Positions 36,201 through 43,912 of a stretch of 64,000 nt of DNA are shown piece after piece; the first letter of the stretch is position 1; each line of letters opens with the position of its first letter. Source of the DNA: UBA1181 sp045600225 (GTDB lineage Bacteria; Bacteroidota; Bacteroidia; Bacteroidales; Paludibacteraceae). The notes under the pieces are model-generated. The model had not been told where the DNA came from and ran no database searches. It saw only the letters and a list, made by a program, of their open reading frames with translations. The position numbers and the translations under genes are program-made. The stretch spans positions 10,237 to 74,236 of the forward strand of contig JAZRXL010000044.1 of the NCBI GenBank assembly GCA_045600225.1. Reading direction: 5' to 3'.

Positions 36201-37688
36201 TTACTTAATCTCATAAATCCCTTTTTGAGTTAGATCTTTAACCGATATAGATATATCACCTTTCTTCTCCTCTATTTTGAGGTTGAGGCTTGTAATCCAG
36301 TTTACATATCGGATGCGACATTCCAGTATGTTGTTTTTGCTCCAACCATAGCAGGCTGCCACTTTGAAGCGTCGTGGTAGCCCTTCCATCCTGTGAACGG
36401 CTTTGATATTGTAAGAAGGCAATGCCTCTCCCATATCGTTGGTTATCCACTTCTGGTAACCAGCTTCTATGCAGTAGGTTTCGTTGGTTTGGGTGGTAAT
36501 CTTTAGTTTCAACACCTCTTTTGTTTGTTCTATCTGAATGGTTCTCCAATCCAGTTTGTTTCGTTTTAGGTGAATAGGTGCAGTTAAGTTGATCTGCTTT
36601 TTTGCATTGCTTTTGCCCCCTGCTACAGCTAATGCATACTCTTTCTGAGCATGTTGTAGCGAGGTATACTCCTTCCCTTCTTGCATAGGTTGGTCGGATA
36701 CCTTTTTGAGCAAGTTCCACACGAGGTCTCTTTCGTAAACTCCATTTCCTCCATTGGCTTGCGTAATGGCGACAACCATATCTTCGTTAGGCGATACAAT
36801 GATGTATTGTCCGAATGCGCCATCAGCCCTGTAAGCATTCGGATGAGGACAGTGCCATAGTTGAAATCCGTAATTGTCGCGCATCTTAGTCTCTTGATTG
36901 GTTTCGGTCATTAGCTCCACCCATTCTGCTGGTAGTAGTTGCTTGCCTTCCCAAATACCTTTGTTAAGCAATAATTGACCGAATTTTGCCATTGATTCCA
37001 CTTGTAGATAGAGCCCCCATCCGCCCGTGTTGATATGGTCAGGACACTCTTCCCAATAGACATCTGTGATGTGCATGGGATAGAACAAATGCTCTTTGAG
37101 ATATTCTAGCAGTGATACGCCTGTAACTCTCTGTACAATGGCAGAAAGGAGATAGGAGACCATAGAATCGTATCGGAAGGTTTCTCCCGGATCTTTCACC
37201 TCTTTTGTGAGAAGAGTTCGAATCCAATGATGTTCAATGTTTCGTAGGTTCCAATCGGGTTGGAAGCCGGAGGTCATGGTCAGTAAGTCTATGATAGTGA
37301 TGGATGCCAACTCTTTAGAAAGAGTGTCTGGCGCCAGTTCCGGGAAGAAAGAGACCAAGCGGTCTGTCAATCGTAATCTGTTTTCCTTGATGGCAATACC
37401 AACTGCCGCTGCTACGAATGTTTTGGAGGCAGAGTATAGTGTGTGATGATATTCAGGGGCGAAAGGTTTAGGGAATAGCTCTCCGATCACCTTCCCGTGA
37501 CGCAACACCATAACGCCATGCACCTCTCCGTGTGAGATGGCCATTAGTGAATCAAACATATGTTGCACATCACTCGAACGAACGCCTTGAGATTCGGGCG
37601 ACACGCGTTTAAGGTCCATCACTTGTGCTGACAAGACGCCAGTCTGAAAGAACCAGATGAGGAGAAGTATGAGTATTTTGTTATGCAT
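36201..37688 (-). CDS. Exported serine hydrolase of the beta-lactamase / class C fold
   Basis: 495 residues from MHNKILILLL at 37688, which begins a clear signal peptide (cleavage near LSAQ, 22). The SxxK motif is SASK with Ser86 and Lys89; the second motif is YDS at 173-175 in RYDSM. A third (HxG/KTG-like) is seen only loosely near DGAFGQYI. The C-terminal 150 residues form a separate beta-rich domain. Such proteins are carboxypeptidases, esterases or peptidases of the periplasm, rarely true beta-lactamases. No linked gene suggests a substrate. Confidence 0.82.
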   Translation of the reverse strand: MHNKILILLLIWFFQTGVLSAQVMDLKRVSPESQGVRSSDVQHMFDSLMAISHGEVHGVMVLRHGKVIGELFPKPFAPEYHHTLYSASKTFVAAAVGIAIKENRLRLTDRLVSFFPELAPDTLSKELASITIIDLLTMTSGFQPDWNLRNIEHHWIRTLLTKEVKDPGETFRYDSMVSYLLSAIVQRVTGVSLLEYLKEHLFYPMHITDVYWEECPDHINTGGWGLYLQVESMAKFGQLLLNKGIWEGKQLLPAEWVELMTETNQETKMRDNYGFQLWHCPHPNAYRADGAFGQYIIVSPNEDMVVAITQANGGNGVYERDLVWNLLKKVSDQPMQEGKEYTSLQHAQKEYALAVAGGKSNAKKQINLTAPIHLKRNKLDWRTIQIEQTKEVLKLKITTQTNETYCIEAGYQKWITNDMGEALPSYNIKAVHRMEGLPRRFKVAACYGWSKNNILECRIRYVNWITSLNLKIEEKKGDISISVKDLTQKGIYEIK

Positions 37689-37945
37689 AGAAGAATCTTT
37701 TTTTGGCAAAAATAGGAATTTTAGTGTCTATGGGAAATAAAATTTATTTAAAATTCTCTTTTATTAGAAATGAATAAAATCAATACTAATGTGCAAACTA
37801 TCAATTAGTTATTTGAAATTAGACTAATATTTTAATAAAGATAAGATATATAAAAATTACATATTAACTATATTGAAAAACAATTACTTATAAAAGTATT
37901 GATAAAATATTTAACATTTAATTGAGATGTTATAAATAAATAGTC

Positions 37946-37953
37946 TATATTTG
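37946..37953 (+). promoter_or_regulatory. Promoter of the large HhH/Q-rich protein gene
   Basis: TATATTTG fits TAnnTTTG, with TTG at 37922-37924 about 21 bases upstream. It sits at the end of a 230-base very AT-rich stretch (37720-37950). Transcription from about 37960 makes the ATG at 38024, not 37970, the likely start. Confidence 0.55.
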
Positions 37954-38023
37954 CATCCCGACAATTGCCTTGTATTTTGTTATTTATAGGCATTTTTTGA
38001 ATAATAACACTCTTGTCAGACAT

Positions 38024-41000
38024 ATGGGTAAAAGTACGACAAACACAAAACAATCATTACAATCATTGGTTAGTAAAGCGACTGCCGGTAGCACTACAGG
38101 AAAAGCAAGTAGTTCAACGTCAGATTCAAAGAATGTGACTCGTTCTCTAAAAAAAGAGGATCTTAATTCTCTTATTCCGATAAAAGGTATTAGTAATGCT
38201 ACAAAGAAACTCTTGATTAGCAAATGCGGTATCTATGATATTGCAGCCCTTCTAACTCAGGGTGCTACACAGGAGCAACGACGTGTCCTTGCGGAGAAAT
38301 TAGGTTTTGAGAATGAGAAACCTGTTACACATTGGCTTAAACAAGCAGATCTTTGGCGTGTTCCTAACATGACGTCTGATATTGCTTTTTTGTTGGTAAT
38401 GTGTGGTGTGAGAAATGTACAAGATCTTGCTTGCATCGATTACTTCAAACTTCTTCCCGTTATGCATGCTATCTTGGCGGCTAACCCTGAGATAGAAGAA
38501 CCTAATGAGGAAACTATCAATCAATATATCGAAATGGCCAAAACCATGAAAGGGTTTGGCAACACATATTCATTGATTATTTCTGATAACGAGCAGGATG
38601 AACCATCCTATCTTTTTGCTGAAGAACAACAGCAAAGCGATGTATTGGCCGACTATAAATCTGAGTCGGAGATGTTGGCAGATGGACTTGGTTTCCTTCA
38701 GGATATTACCATTTCTCTTCCATTGCCTCATAGCCTTAGTGGTAAGGTGGAGATGATCAACTCAACATCCAACCGCTCTGCTCATGCCAAGTCTGGTATC
38801 CTTGTAGAGATAGAGGGTATTGCAAATCCGTCACAAGAGAAGAGTGAAAACAAAAACAAGTTATCTTGCGTTACTGACGCAGAGGGTAAATTCTTCATTG
38901 TGCTCCCTGATAAATATCAGATGCAGGAGACTATAACCATTAGTCTTTCTCAAGGCTCAAACAAACAGGAGTTTATCAAACAAGTGTCTGAAATCCTGGA
39001 TAATGTTTACATGACTAATGGACATGATAATCAACATATCAAGGCCAATGATCTTATTACTAAGTTCTATGAACTTGAAGAGCTTAATAAAAAGATTTTG
39101 GAAATAGAACAAGATATTGAGACTTTGAATCTTATTGCAGAGGAAGAAGCTTCAGGAAAGATTCTTACGGAAGGTGCTAAGAAATTCAGGAAGAATCATG
39201 ATATAACTAAATTAGAAAAACAGCATCAAGAGAAGGAAGAAGAACGCAATGTTCTCCTTGGATCCATCTATGGAGCTGATGTTACCACAAACAACCTTGA
39301 GAAGACACTTACTAATCTGCTTTCTCGTACAGATCTCGACTCCAATATTGGTACACTCACTATCAACAAGGAGTTGTTTGAGAACTACAACAACGATAAG
39401 GCACGTCTACTTCCTAGTGTCAAACTAATGGGAGAGGGAGAAGATGCCATACAGCTTCCTACCGATACAGCTCCAGCTCGTGTGTTCAACTACACAATGC
39501 TTCAACGTCTTGTGGAACCAACGCTAAGGAAGAATTCGGCAGCTACTGAGCGCACGAAACTTTCTGATGGGGTTGATGTTAGCATATTCAAGAAAAACAT
39601 TGCGGAGAACCCTAATTCCATTGCGCAAATGGCATCCTTGGGAATGGGTTATGTGCTCAACATGCATCAAGCGTGGGTACCTGATGGTTTCGCACTTGGT
39701 GATCTTCTTTACTCTACTATTCTTGCTCCGGGAGAAGAGCAACGACTTGTGGTTCGAGAGAACACAGAGTCATACACAGTGTCTGATTCTGGTGAAGCAA
39801 CTGACCAGGTGAATGAGAAGTATCAGACCTCTCAACTTGACGATACAACTGCCATCTTCAACAATGCTGTTGATCAATTGATGGATGGTAGTAGTAATTC
39901 TAAATATAAAACAGAACAAACAAGTGTCGGATTTGGTGCAGCAGGTGGTTATGCTGGCGTATCATTAGGATTGAGCGTTGGACATTCAAAATCATCAGGT
40001 AGTGCTTCTACCGGTGCTCGTCAAAGCAATTCTCAAGACGAAGCTTCATCGGCAGCACAATCGTTCCAACATAGTATCAAAACATCTTCAGAGAAGATTT
40101 CAAAGGCTAAACGTGCAAATGTACGTACTGCTACTGCTAGTGAAAGTGATTCTGTGGCAACTCGTATCATCGCTAATCATAATCACTCTCATGCTATGAC
40201 GATTCAGTACTGGGAGGTAACACGTCGTTATCGACTTGAGACATGTATTGATGGTGTTGACCTTGTCTTGTTTGTGCCAATGAAACCTGTCCGTTTCTTG
40301 CCTTCAGGAGAGAGTTTCTATCTTACTAATACACAAAACTTCAATCGTACTGCATGCAACAAGCGTTATGACGCGTTGCTACGACACTACGATGTTCTTT
40401 ATAGAAGTGTCCCTTATAAATATCGATCAGGACTTAGCCTTGTTCAACGCTTTGCTTCTTTGCCTAAATGGGTTATTGAAGACAACTCTGTTGATTATAC
40501 AGGAAAGATTATCAGATTGTCTATGAAGGGTAATTTCCGTGATTTCGATAATATTACTGCCACACTCTATTTTACAAATGGTAAAGGAAGAGTGGAAGGT
40601 CGTCTTCTTTCAAAACAAGTGAAGAGTACGGATGCTATTATTTCAGATAATTTAATTCGTACATCTCAAGATTTGAAAAACAAACTTGATGAACTACGAA
40701 ATTCGGATACTGATTCTGCCACATATGAATTTGAGTTTTCATTGCCAGCTTCGGTTACACCACAAGATTTCTTGCATATTCGTGTTTCCAACCATATTGA
40801 GAATCTGAATTATAAGTTGTATGGTTCTTATAATTTTGATAAAGCCAATAATAAAGTGCAAACTTATGACAGTACATGGAAGCAATATGAGAAAGATGCT
40901 GTTGGCAATTATATGGGTCAGCTTAAGAACTTATATCAGGACAATGACTGTAACAATAATGATAGGAAGCGTATGGCACATTACTACAATGGTTTGCCAG

Positions 41001-42745
41001 AAAACTTCGTCGTTAACGAGATTGACAATGGTGCTACAATGTATGCATCTGTCCTTGCTCGTTTAGAAAAGGCTCGTATATTAAGTTGTTCTGTTTATGG
41101 TACTGATGGAACTGTGATGTCTTCTGCTATTCCGATGAATTATACTATTGGTAATAGTTCTATTAATATCGACATGTCTTCTCATGTTACAGTGCTTCGT
41201 CACAATGAGTTCCAACAAATGGAGGCTGCATTACAACATATCGCTTCTGAAACCATGAGATATTCTCAATGTGTATGGTCTTCACTCAGTGAGAATGAGC
41301 GCGCTATGATGCTTGAGGGATATACGGTTGATATGAATTTCAAAAATTATTTCAACAACGAAATCTTTGAGGAGAACAAGGCTAAAATCAATATCTCATT
41401 GTTGAATTGTATCAACGTAAAGAAACTTTTAGGTTTCTATGGCAACTGCATGCTCTTCCCATTTACCTATCCGGAGGAGTTGGCAAAGAAATTGGGAAAG
41501 ACAGCCGCAGAGGTACAAGATGCACTTTACCGTTACCATGCTTCCAATTTCCGTGTTCCATCTACTACTATTTCTGTGCCAACGGGTGGTATGATTGGAG
41601 AAGCTGTGCTTAGTGAAACGAATGTAAGTGAAGAAATCGATCTTACTCGTTTCTGGAACTGGCAAGATTCGCCAATCGATAAGATGAATATTGACAATAC
41701 CTATCTAAATGCTACTGATTATTTAGCAAATAAGGCTCCTGCTCAAATTTCAGGACTCAACCTTGCTGGAGCTGCAGCTACAACTCCAATCACAGTACCG
41801 GATCTTGTTGATGCCCTTGTAAAGCGTGAAACGGCTAAGTTCAATGATCTTACTGGATTAGAGCAAACCGCATCTATCCTTAATCAGGCAACTAAATCGA
41901 ACTCTGAAGCTCAAGTGAAAGCTCTTGAACAAAGCGCTAGTCTTACAAGTAAGTCGCTTGACTATATGACTGAAAAGGCAAAGCTTGAATCAGCAGAGAA
42001 GATAGAGGAAAAGAAGCAAGAAACTAACCAAAAAGCCATTGAAGAAGGTTTGAATCCATTCTCAAATGAGGCTAAAAAGACTGGAGATGCTTCTAAGACT
42101 CCTGCTGGTGGTAGTCAGCAACAAGGAGGCCAACAACAAGGAGGCCAACAGCAAGGCGCTCAACAGCAAGCAAGCCAACAACAGGGTGGTCAACAGCAAG
42201 GTGGTCAGCAACAAGGTAGCCAACAACAAGGTAGTCAACAGCAAGGTAGCCAACAGCAGGGTGGTCAACAACAAGGTGGTCAACAGCAAGGTGGTCAACA
42301 GCAAGGAGGCCAACAACAGGGTGGTCAACAGCAAGGAGGCCAACAGCAAGGTACCCAACAGCAAGGTACCCAACAACAAGGTGGTCAAAATGCTGAAATT
42401 GCTAGAGTAGAATCAGATCTTGACGATTTTGTTGAGAAAATGGATATTTCCGATTTGAATATGGGAAATCTTAGTAAGAAAGATGAAATGGGAATGAAAT
42501 GTGCAATGGTATGGGCGTCAACCATTTTCTTTGAGAATGAGATAGAAGAATCGGAATTGACGGAAGCCTTTGTCCAAACAAATGTATATAAGACCATTAA
42601 GGATAAAATTGAGAAAGGAAGTAAATATTCATCTCTTTATCTTCGCACAGGAGCGGCAGCTTTCAAATATGATATAAGTCGCGATGATATTAATGGGTAT
42701 TTATCTAAAATCAAAGAGAAATTTAACCTTCCAGAAGAAGAATAA
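38024..42745 (+). CDS. Large cytoplasmic protein with HhH-type N-terminus, coiled coil and GxQQQ repeat; unknown function
   Basis: 1573 residues from MGKSTTNTK (the frame is open from 37970). No signal peptide. In order: Ser/Thr-rich linker (1-40); paired helix-hairpin-helix region resembling DUF4332 (about 45-165, LIPIKGISNATKKLLISKCGI split motif, then WRVPNMTSDIAFLLVMCGV); a carboxypeptidase-regulatory-like beta fold (about 230-310); a coiled coil (about 340-410); a large conserved-looking core (about 480-1250) with DGFALGDLLYS, LAPGEEQRLVVRE, a Gly/Ser-rich insert and HNHSHAMTIQYWEVTRRYR; a second helical stretch; 18 GxQQQ units (about 1363-1455); and an acidic helical C-terminus. HhH domains usually bind nucleic acid. 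Next come an 83-residue protein gene and a tRNA-like RNA region with a shared terminator. I do not recognise the whole protein. Confidence 0.8.
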   Translation: MGKSTTNTKQSLQSLVSKATAGSTTGKASSSTSDSKNVTRSLKKEDLNSLIPIKGISNATKKLLISKCGIYDIAALLTQGATQEQRRVLAEKLGFENEKPVTHWLKQADLWRVPNMTSDIAFLLVMCGVRNVQDLACIDYFKLLPVMHAILAANPEIEEPNEETINQYIEMAKTMKGFGNTYSLIISDNEQDEPSYLFAEEQQQSDVLADYKSESEMLADGLGFLQDITISLPLPHSLSGKVEMINSTSNRSAHAKSGILVEIEGIANPSQEKSENKNKLSCVTDAEGKFFIVLPDKYQMQETITISLSQGSNKQEFIKQVSEILDNVYMTNGHDNQHIKANDLITKFYELEELNKKILEIEQDIETLNLIAEEEASGKILTEGAKKFRKNHDITKLEKQHQEKEEERNVLLGSIYGADVTTNNLEKTLTNLLSRTDLDSNIGTLTINKELFENYNNDKARLLPSVKLMGEGEDAIQLPTDTAPARVFNYTMLQRLVEPTLRKNSAATERTKLSDGVDVSIFKKNIAENPNSIAQMASLGMGYVLNMHQAWVPDGFALGDLLYSTILAPGEEQRLVVRENTESYTVSDSGEATDQVNEKYQTSQLDDTTAIFNNAVDQLMDGSSNSKYKTEQTSVGFGAAGGYAGVSLGLSVGHSKSSGSASTGARQSNSQDEASSAAQSFQHSIKTSSEKISKAKRANVRTATASESDSVATRIIANHNHSHAMTIQYWEVTRRYRLETCIDGVDLVLFVPMKPVRFLPSGESFYLTNTQNFNRTACNKRYDALLRHYDVLYRSVPYKYRSGLSLVQRFASLPKWVIEDNSVDYTGKIIRLSMKGNFRDFDNITATLYFTNGKGRVEGRLLSKQVKSTDAIISDNLIRTSQDLKNKLDELRNSDTDSATYEFEFSLPASVTPQDFLHIRVSNHIENLNYKLYGSYNFDKANNKVQTYDSTWKQYEKDAVGNYMGQLKNLYQDNDCNNNDRKRMAHYYNGLPENFVVNEIDNGATMYASVLARLEKARILSCSVYGTDGTVMSSAIPMNYTIGNSSINIDMSSHVTVLRHNEFQQMEAALQHIASETMRYSQCVWSSLSENERAMMLEGYTVDMNFKNYFNNEIFEENKAKINISLLNCINVKKLLGFYGNCMLFPFTYPEELAKKLGKTAAEVQDALYRYHASNFRVPSTTISVPTGGMIGEAVLSETNVSEEIDLTRFWNWQDSPIDKMNIDNTYLNATDYLANKAPAQISGLNLAGAAATTPITVPDLVDALVKRETAKFNDLTGLEQTASILNQATKSNSEAQVKALEQSASLTSKSLDYMTEKAKLESAEKIEEKKQETNQKAIEEGLNPFSNEAKKTGDASKTPAGGSQQQGGQQQGGQQQGAQQQASQQQGGQQQGGQQQGSQQQGSQQQGSQQQGGQQQGGQQQGGQQQGGQQQGGQQQGGQQQGTQQQGTQQQGGQNAEIARVESDLDDFVEKMDISDLNMGNLSKKDEMGMKCAMVWASTIFFENEIEESELTEAFVQTNVYKTIKDKIEKGSKYSSLYLRTGAAAFKYDISRDDINGYLSKIKEKFNLPEEE
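42110..42388 (+). repeat. 15-bp tandem repeat coding for GxQQQ
   Basis: About 18 in-frame copies of a 15-base unit of the form GGN-GGN-CAA-CAR-CAA, with Gly, Ser, Ala or Thr as second residue. Synonymous variation (CAA/CAG, GGT/GGA/GGC) exists between copies, so it is under protein-level constraint rather than a recent slip. Confidence 0.9.
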
Positions 42746-42763
42746 TAAAAAGAATAAGATATT

Positions 42764-43015
42764 ATGGCAGACAATCAATTAGATGCAATTATAACGCAAC
42801 TCCTACAACAAGAGAGTTCGCCAGAGATGCAAGAACTTCGTAGGATGATACTACGTAGGTTGGCTACCGAGACGGAGATAAAACCAGCTCGTGTACCTGC
42901 TCCTCTCAACATTACAGAGATAGGAGGATACTACAACCTACTTAAGAAGAATGAGAAAATGCAAGCACGCATGCTTGCTTCGATACTAGGATTGCCTTAC
43001 GCGTCGGAAGAGTAA
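42764..43015 (+). CDS. Small helical protein downstream of the large protein, unknown function
   Basis: 83 residues, 18 bases after the large gene, so clearly co-transcribed. The sequence is mostly helical: acidic/Gln-rich start (QLDAIITQLLQQESSPEMQEL), a basic patch (RRMILRRLATETEIKPAR), a Pro-containing turn and a second helix (YYNLLKKNEKMQARMLASILG). No motif known to me. The basic patch could contact RNA or the acidic end of its neighbour, which is inference. The non-coding tRNA-like region starts right after the stop. Confidence 0.75.
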   Translation: MADNQLDAIITQLLQQESSPEMQELRRMILRRLATETEIKPARVPAPLNITEIGGYYNLLKKNEKMQARMLASILGLPYASEE

Positions 43016-43073
43016 AAGGCGGACGGGCCTTGGTGGGGGTATTAGTTGTTTTTTCCTCACGGTAGTGCGTGGG

Positions 43074-43140
43074 TCGCATGTAAACGGGTGTCATGCTTTA
43101 TTCCAGTAAAGTTGAGGAGGTTCGATTCCTCTTATGCGAT
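43074..43140 (+). ncRNA. tRNA-like element 1
   Basis: Acceptor TCGCATG (43074-43080) pairs with TATGCGA (43133-43139) over seven positions, one G-U. T-stem GGAGG/CCTCT flanks loop TTCGATT (43121-43127). An anticodon-like stem CTTTA/TAAAG encloses only six bases (TTCCAG). No regular D-stem. Length 66-67, below the 73 or more of a normal tRNA. Confidence 0.6.
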
Positions 43141-43213
43141 TGGTCGTGGAACACCAGGACAGCAATGACTGTAGCTGAAACAATTAATGGTAGGTTCAAC
43201 TCCTACCCCTTAG
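43141..43213 (+). ncRNA. tRNA-like element 2, T-arm only clear
   Basis: T-stem GTAGG/CCTAC with loop TTCAACT (43195-43201), and a small hairpin ACAG-CAATGA-CTGT (about 43159-43172) where a D-arm would be. I find no 5' partner for the 3' acceptor bases. Confidence 0.4.
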
Positions 43214-43272
43214 GAAATCCTTTAAGCAAGATCACCAAGATCACCAGTGCAATCTTGACACCGTAACTTAGA

Positions 43273-43317
43273 GGTACGTAACTGGCGCATGGAATGGTTC
43301 GAGTCCATTCACGTACC
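43273..43317 (+). ncRNA. tRNA-like element 3, acceptor plus T-arm minihelix
   Basis: GGTACGT (43273-43279) pairs perfectly with ACGTACC (43311-43317). Inside, GAATGG/CCATTC flanks loop TTCGAGT (43298-43304). Only 12 bases (AACTGGCGCATG) join the two stems, so D-arm and anticodon arm are both missing. Total 45 bases. Confidence 0.6.
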
Positions 43318-43474
43318 GGGGGACTTATAAGAATGGCCTTGAACTCAGTCAGAGATAGTCGAGGCAAGACGTATAAGGAGTTCTCCATTGCACAATTTTT
43401 TTTGAGTTACAAATAGCAGGTTGCATTAATAATGTTTATGTGGGATTTCTGCAGCATTTTACTTTAGTATGGGC

Positions 43475-43548
43475 ACTGTTGCAACAATGTAGTTTAAAGT
43501 GGTGAATAGCGTTAAAGTTGGAGGTGTGGTTCGAGTCCAATCAACAAA
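43475..43548 (+). ncRNA. tRNA-like element 4, degenerate
   Basis: Loop TTCGAGT (43530-43536) has only three stem pairs (TGG/CCA). TGTTG (43477-43481) can pair with CAACA (43542-43546) at the distance expected of an acceptor stem. The weakest of the six. Confidence 0.35.
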
Positions 43549-43553
43549 ATAGC

Positions 43554-43622
43554 GGTTTTATAGCATAACTGGTAATGCGCCACACGTAATGTGGAGAAAA
43601 GGTTCGATGCCTTTAGAAGCCG
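43554..43622 (+). ncRNA. tRNA-like element 5, nearly complete but with shortened anticodon loop
   Basis: Acceptor 43554-43560 pairs with 43615-43621 at six of seven positions. TA at 8-9, D-arm GCAT-AACTGGTA-ATGC with the GG pair, anticodon stem CCACA/TGTGG around only five bases CGTAA, T-stem AAAGG/CCTTT around TTCGATG. Apart from the two missing loop bases this is a good tRNA cloverleaf. Confidence 0.65.
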
Positions 43623-43630
43623 TGAAAAGT

Positions 43631-43700
43631 TGATATTTGGTGTAATTTGGTAGCATACCAACAAACGAAGGTGGGGTTCGAAACCCTGGTTGTTCGCAAC
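43631..43700 (+). ncRNA. tRNA-like element 6, no anticodon arm
   Basis: D-arm GTGT-AATTTGGTAGC-ATAC (43640-43658) is canonical, T-stem TGGGG/CCCTG with loop TTCGAAA (43677-43683) pairs with two G-U. Only 13 bases separate the two arms, too few for an anticodon arm. Acceptor pairing is not evident beyond GTTG/CAAC. Confidence 0.5.
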
Positions 43701-43713
43701 AGTTAAAATCCGG

Positions 43714-43759
43714 AGAGGGTGTATCAGAATGAAGAGTTTGATGCGCCCTCTTTTTTTTT
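43714..43759 (+). terminator. Intrinsic terminator closing the large-gene/RNA unit
   Basis: AGAGGGTGTATCA (43714-43726) pairs with TGATGCGCCCTCT (43739-43751) over 13 positions with two G-U pairs, followed by nine T. Confidence 0.9.
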
Positions 43760-43795
43760 GAAAAAATTGAAGGAGATTTTTCTAACCTTAAATAC

Positions 43796-43830
43796 GAAAA
43801 GAGAGCATATCATATTCTGATACACCCTCT
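43796..43830 (-). terminator. Intrinsic terminator of argC
   Basis: On the minus strand AGAGGGTGTATCA (43830-43818) pairs with TGATATGCTCTCT with G-U pairs, followed by TTTTCG. Its first 17 bases are identical to the start of the plus-strand terminator at 43714. Confidence 0.75.
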
Positions 43831-43912
43831 TCTAAAAAGTACTATTTTTGTTCTAAATAATTAATACTAAAACTGAATCGGTTATTTAGGACTAGTCATT
43901 TCTCCCATTCGA

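Larger units (their letters stand above)
43016..43713 (+). ncRNA. Non-coding region with an array of tRNA-like elements
   Basis: No open frame is supported over 698 bases. Six T-arm boxes of the type GGTTCRANNCC lie in the same orientation, with loop starts at 43121, 43195, 43298, 43530, 43603 and 43677. Five of the six have five paired positions on each side, with different sequences in each copy; the fourth keeps only three pairs. Intervals are 74, 103, 232, 73 and 74, so two groups are spaced as back-to-back tRNAs. Other parts are also structured: a 6-bp CAAGAT/ATCTTG hairpin (about 43228-43258) containing a doubled AAGATCACC, and a nested CTTATA/TATAAG and GCCTTGA/TCGAGGC stem (about 43324-43377). 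The region ends in the terminator at 43714. No copy looks able to decode. Confidence 0.65.

Noticed and set aside
42062..42388. Leu-rich 108-codon minus-strand frame over the GxQQQ repeat
   Set aside because: It is the reverse reading of the 15-base repeat (LLLATLLLT pattern) and has no independent support.
43203..43388. 61-codon minus-strand frame in the tRNA-like region
   Set aside because: It crosses tRNA-like elements 2-3 and shows no conserved sequence; RNA structure explains the region better.
43074..43700. Functional tRNA genes
   Set aside because: Every element has a missing or shortened anticodon arm, a missing D-arm or a broken acceptor stem; none is a valid decoding tRNA.
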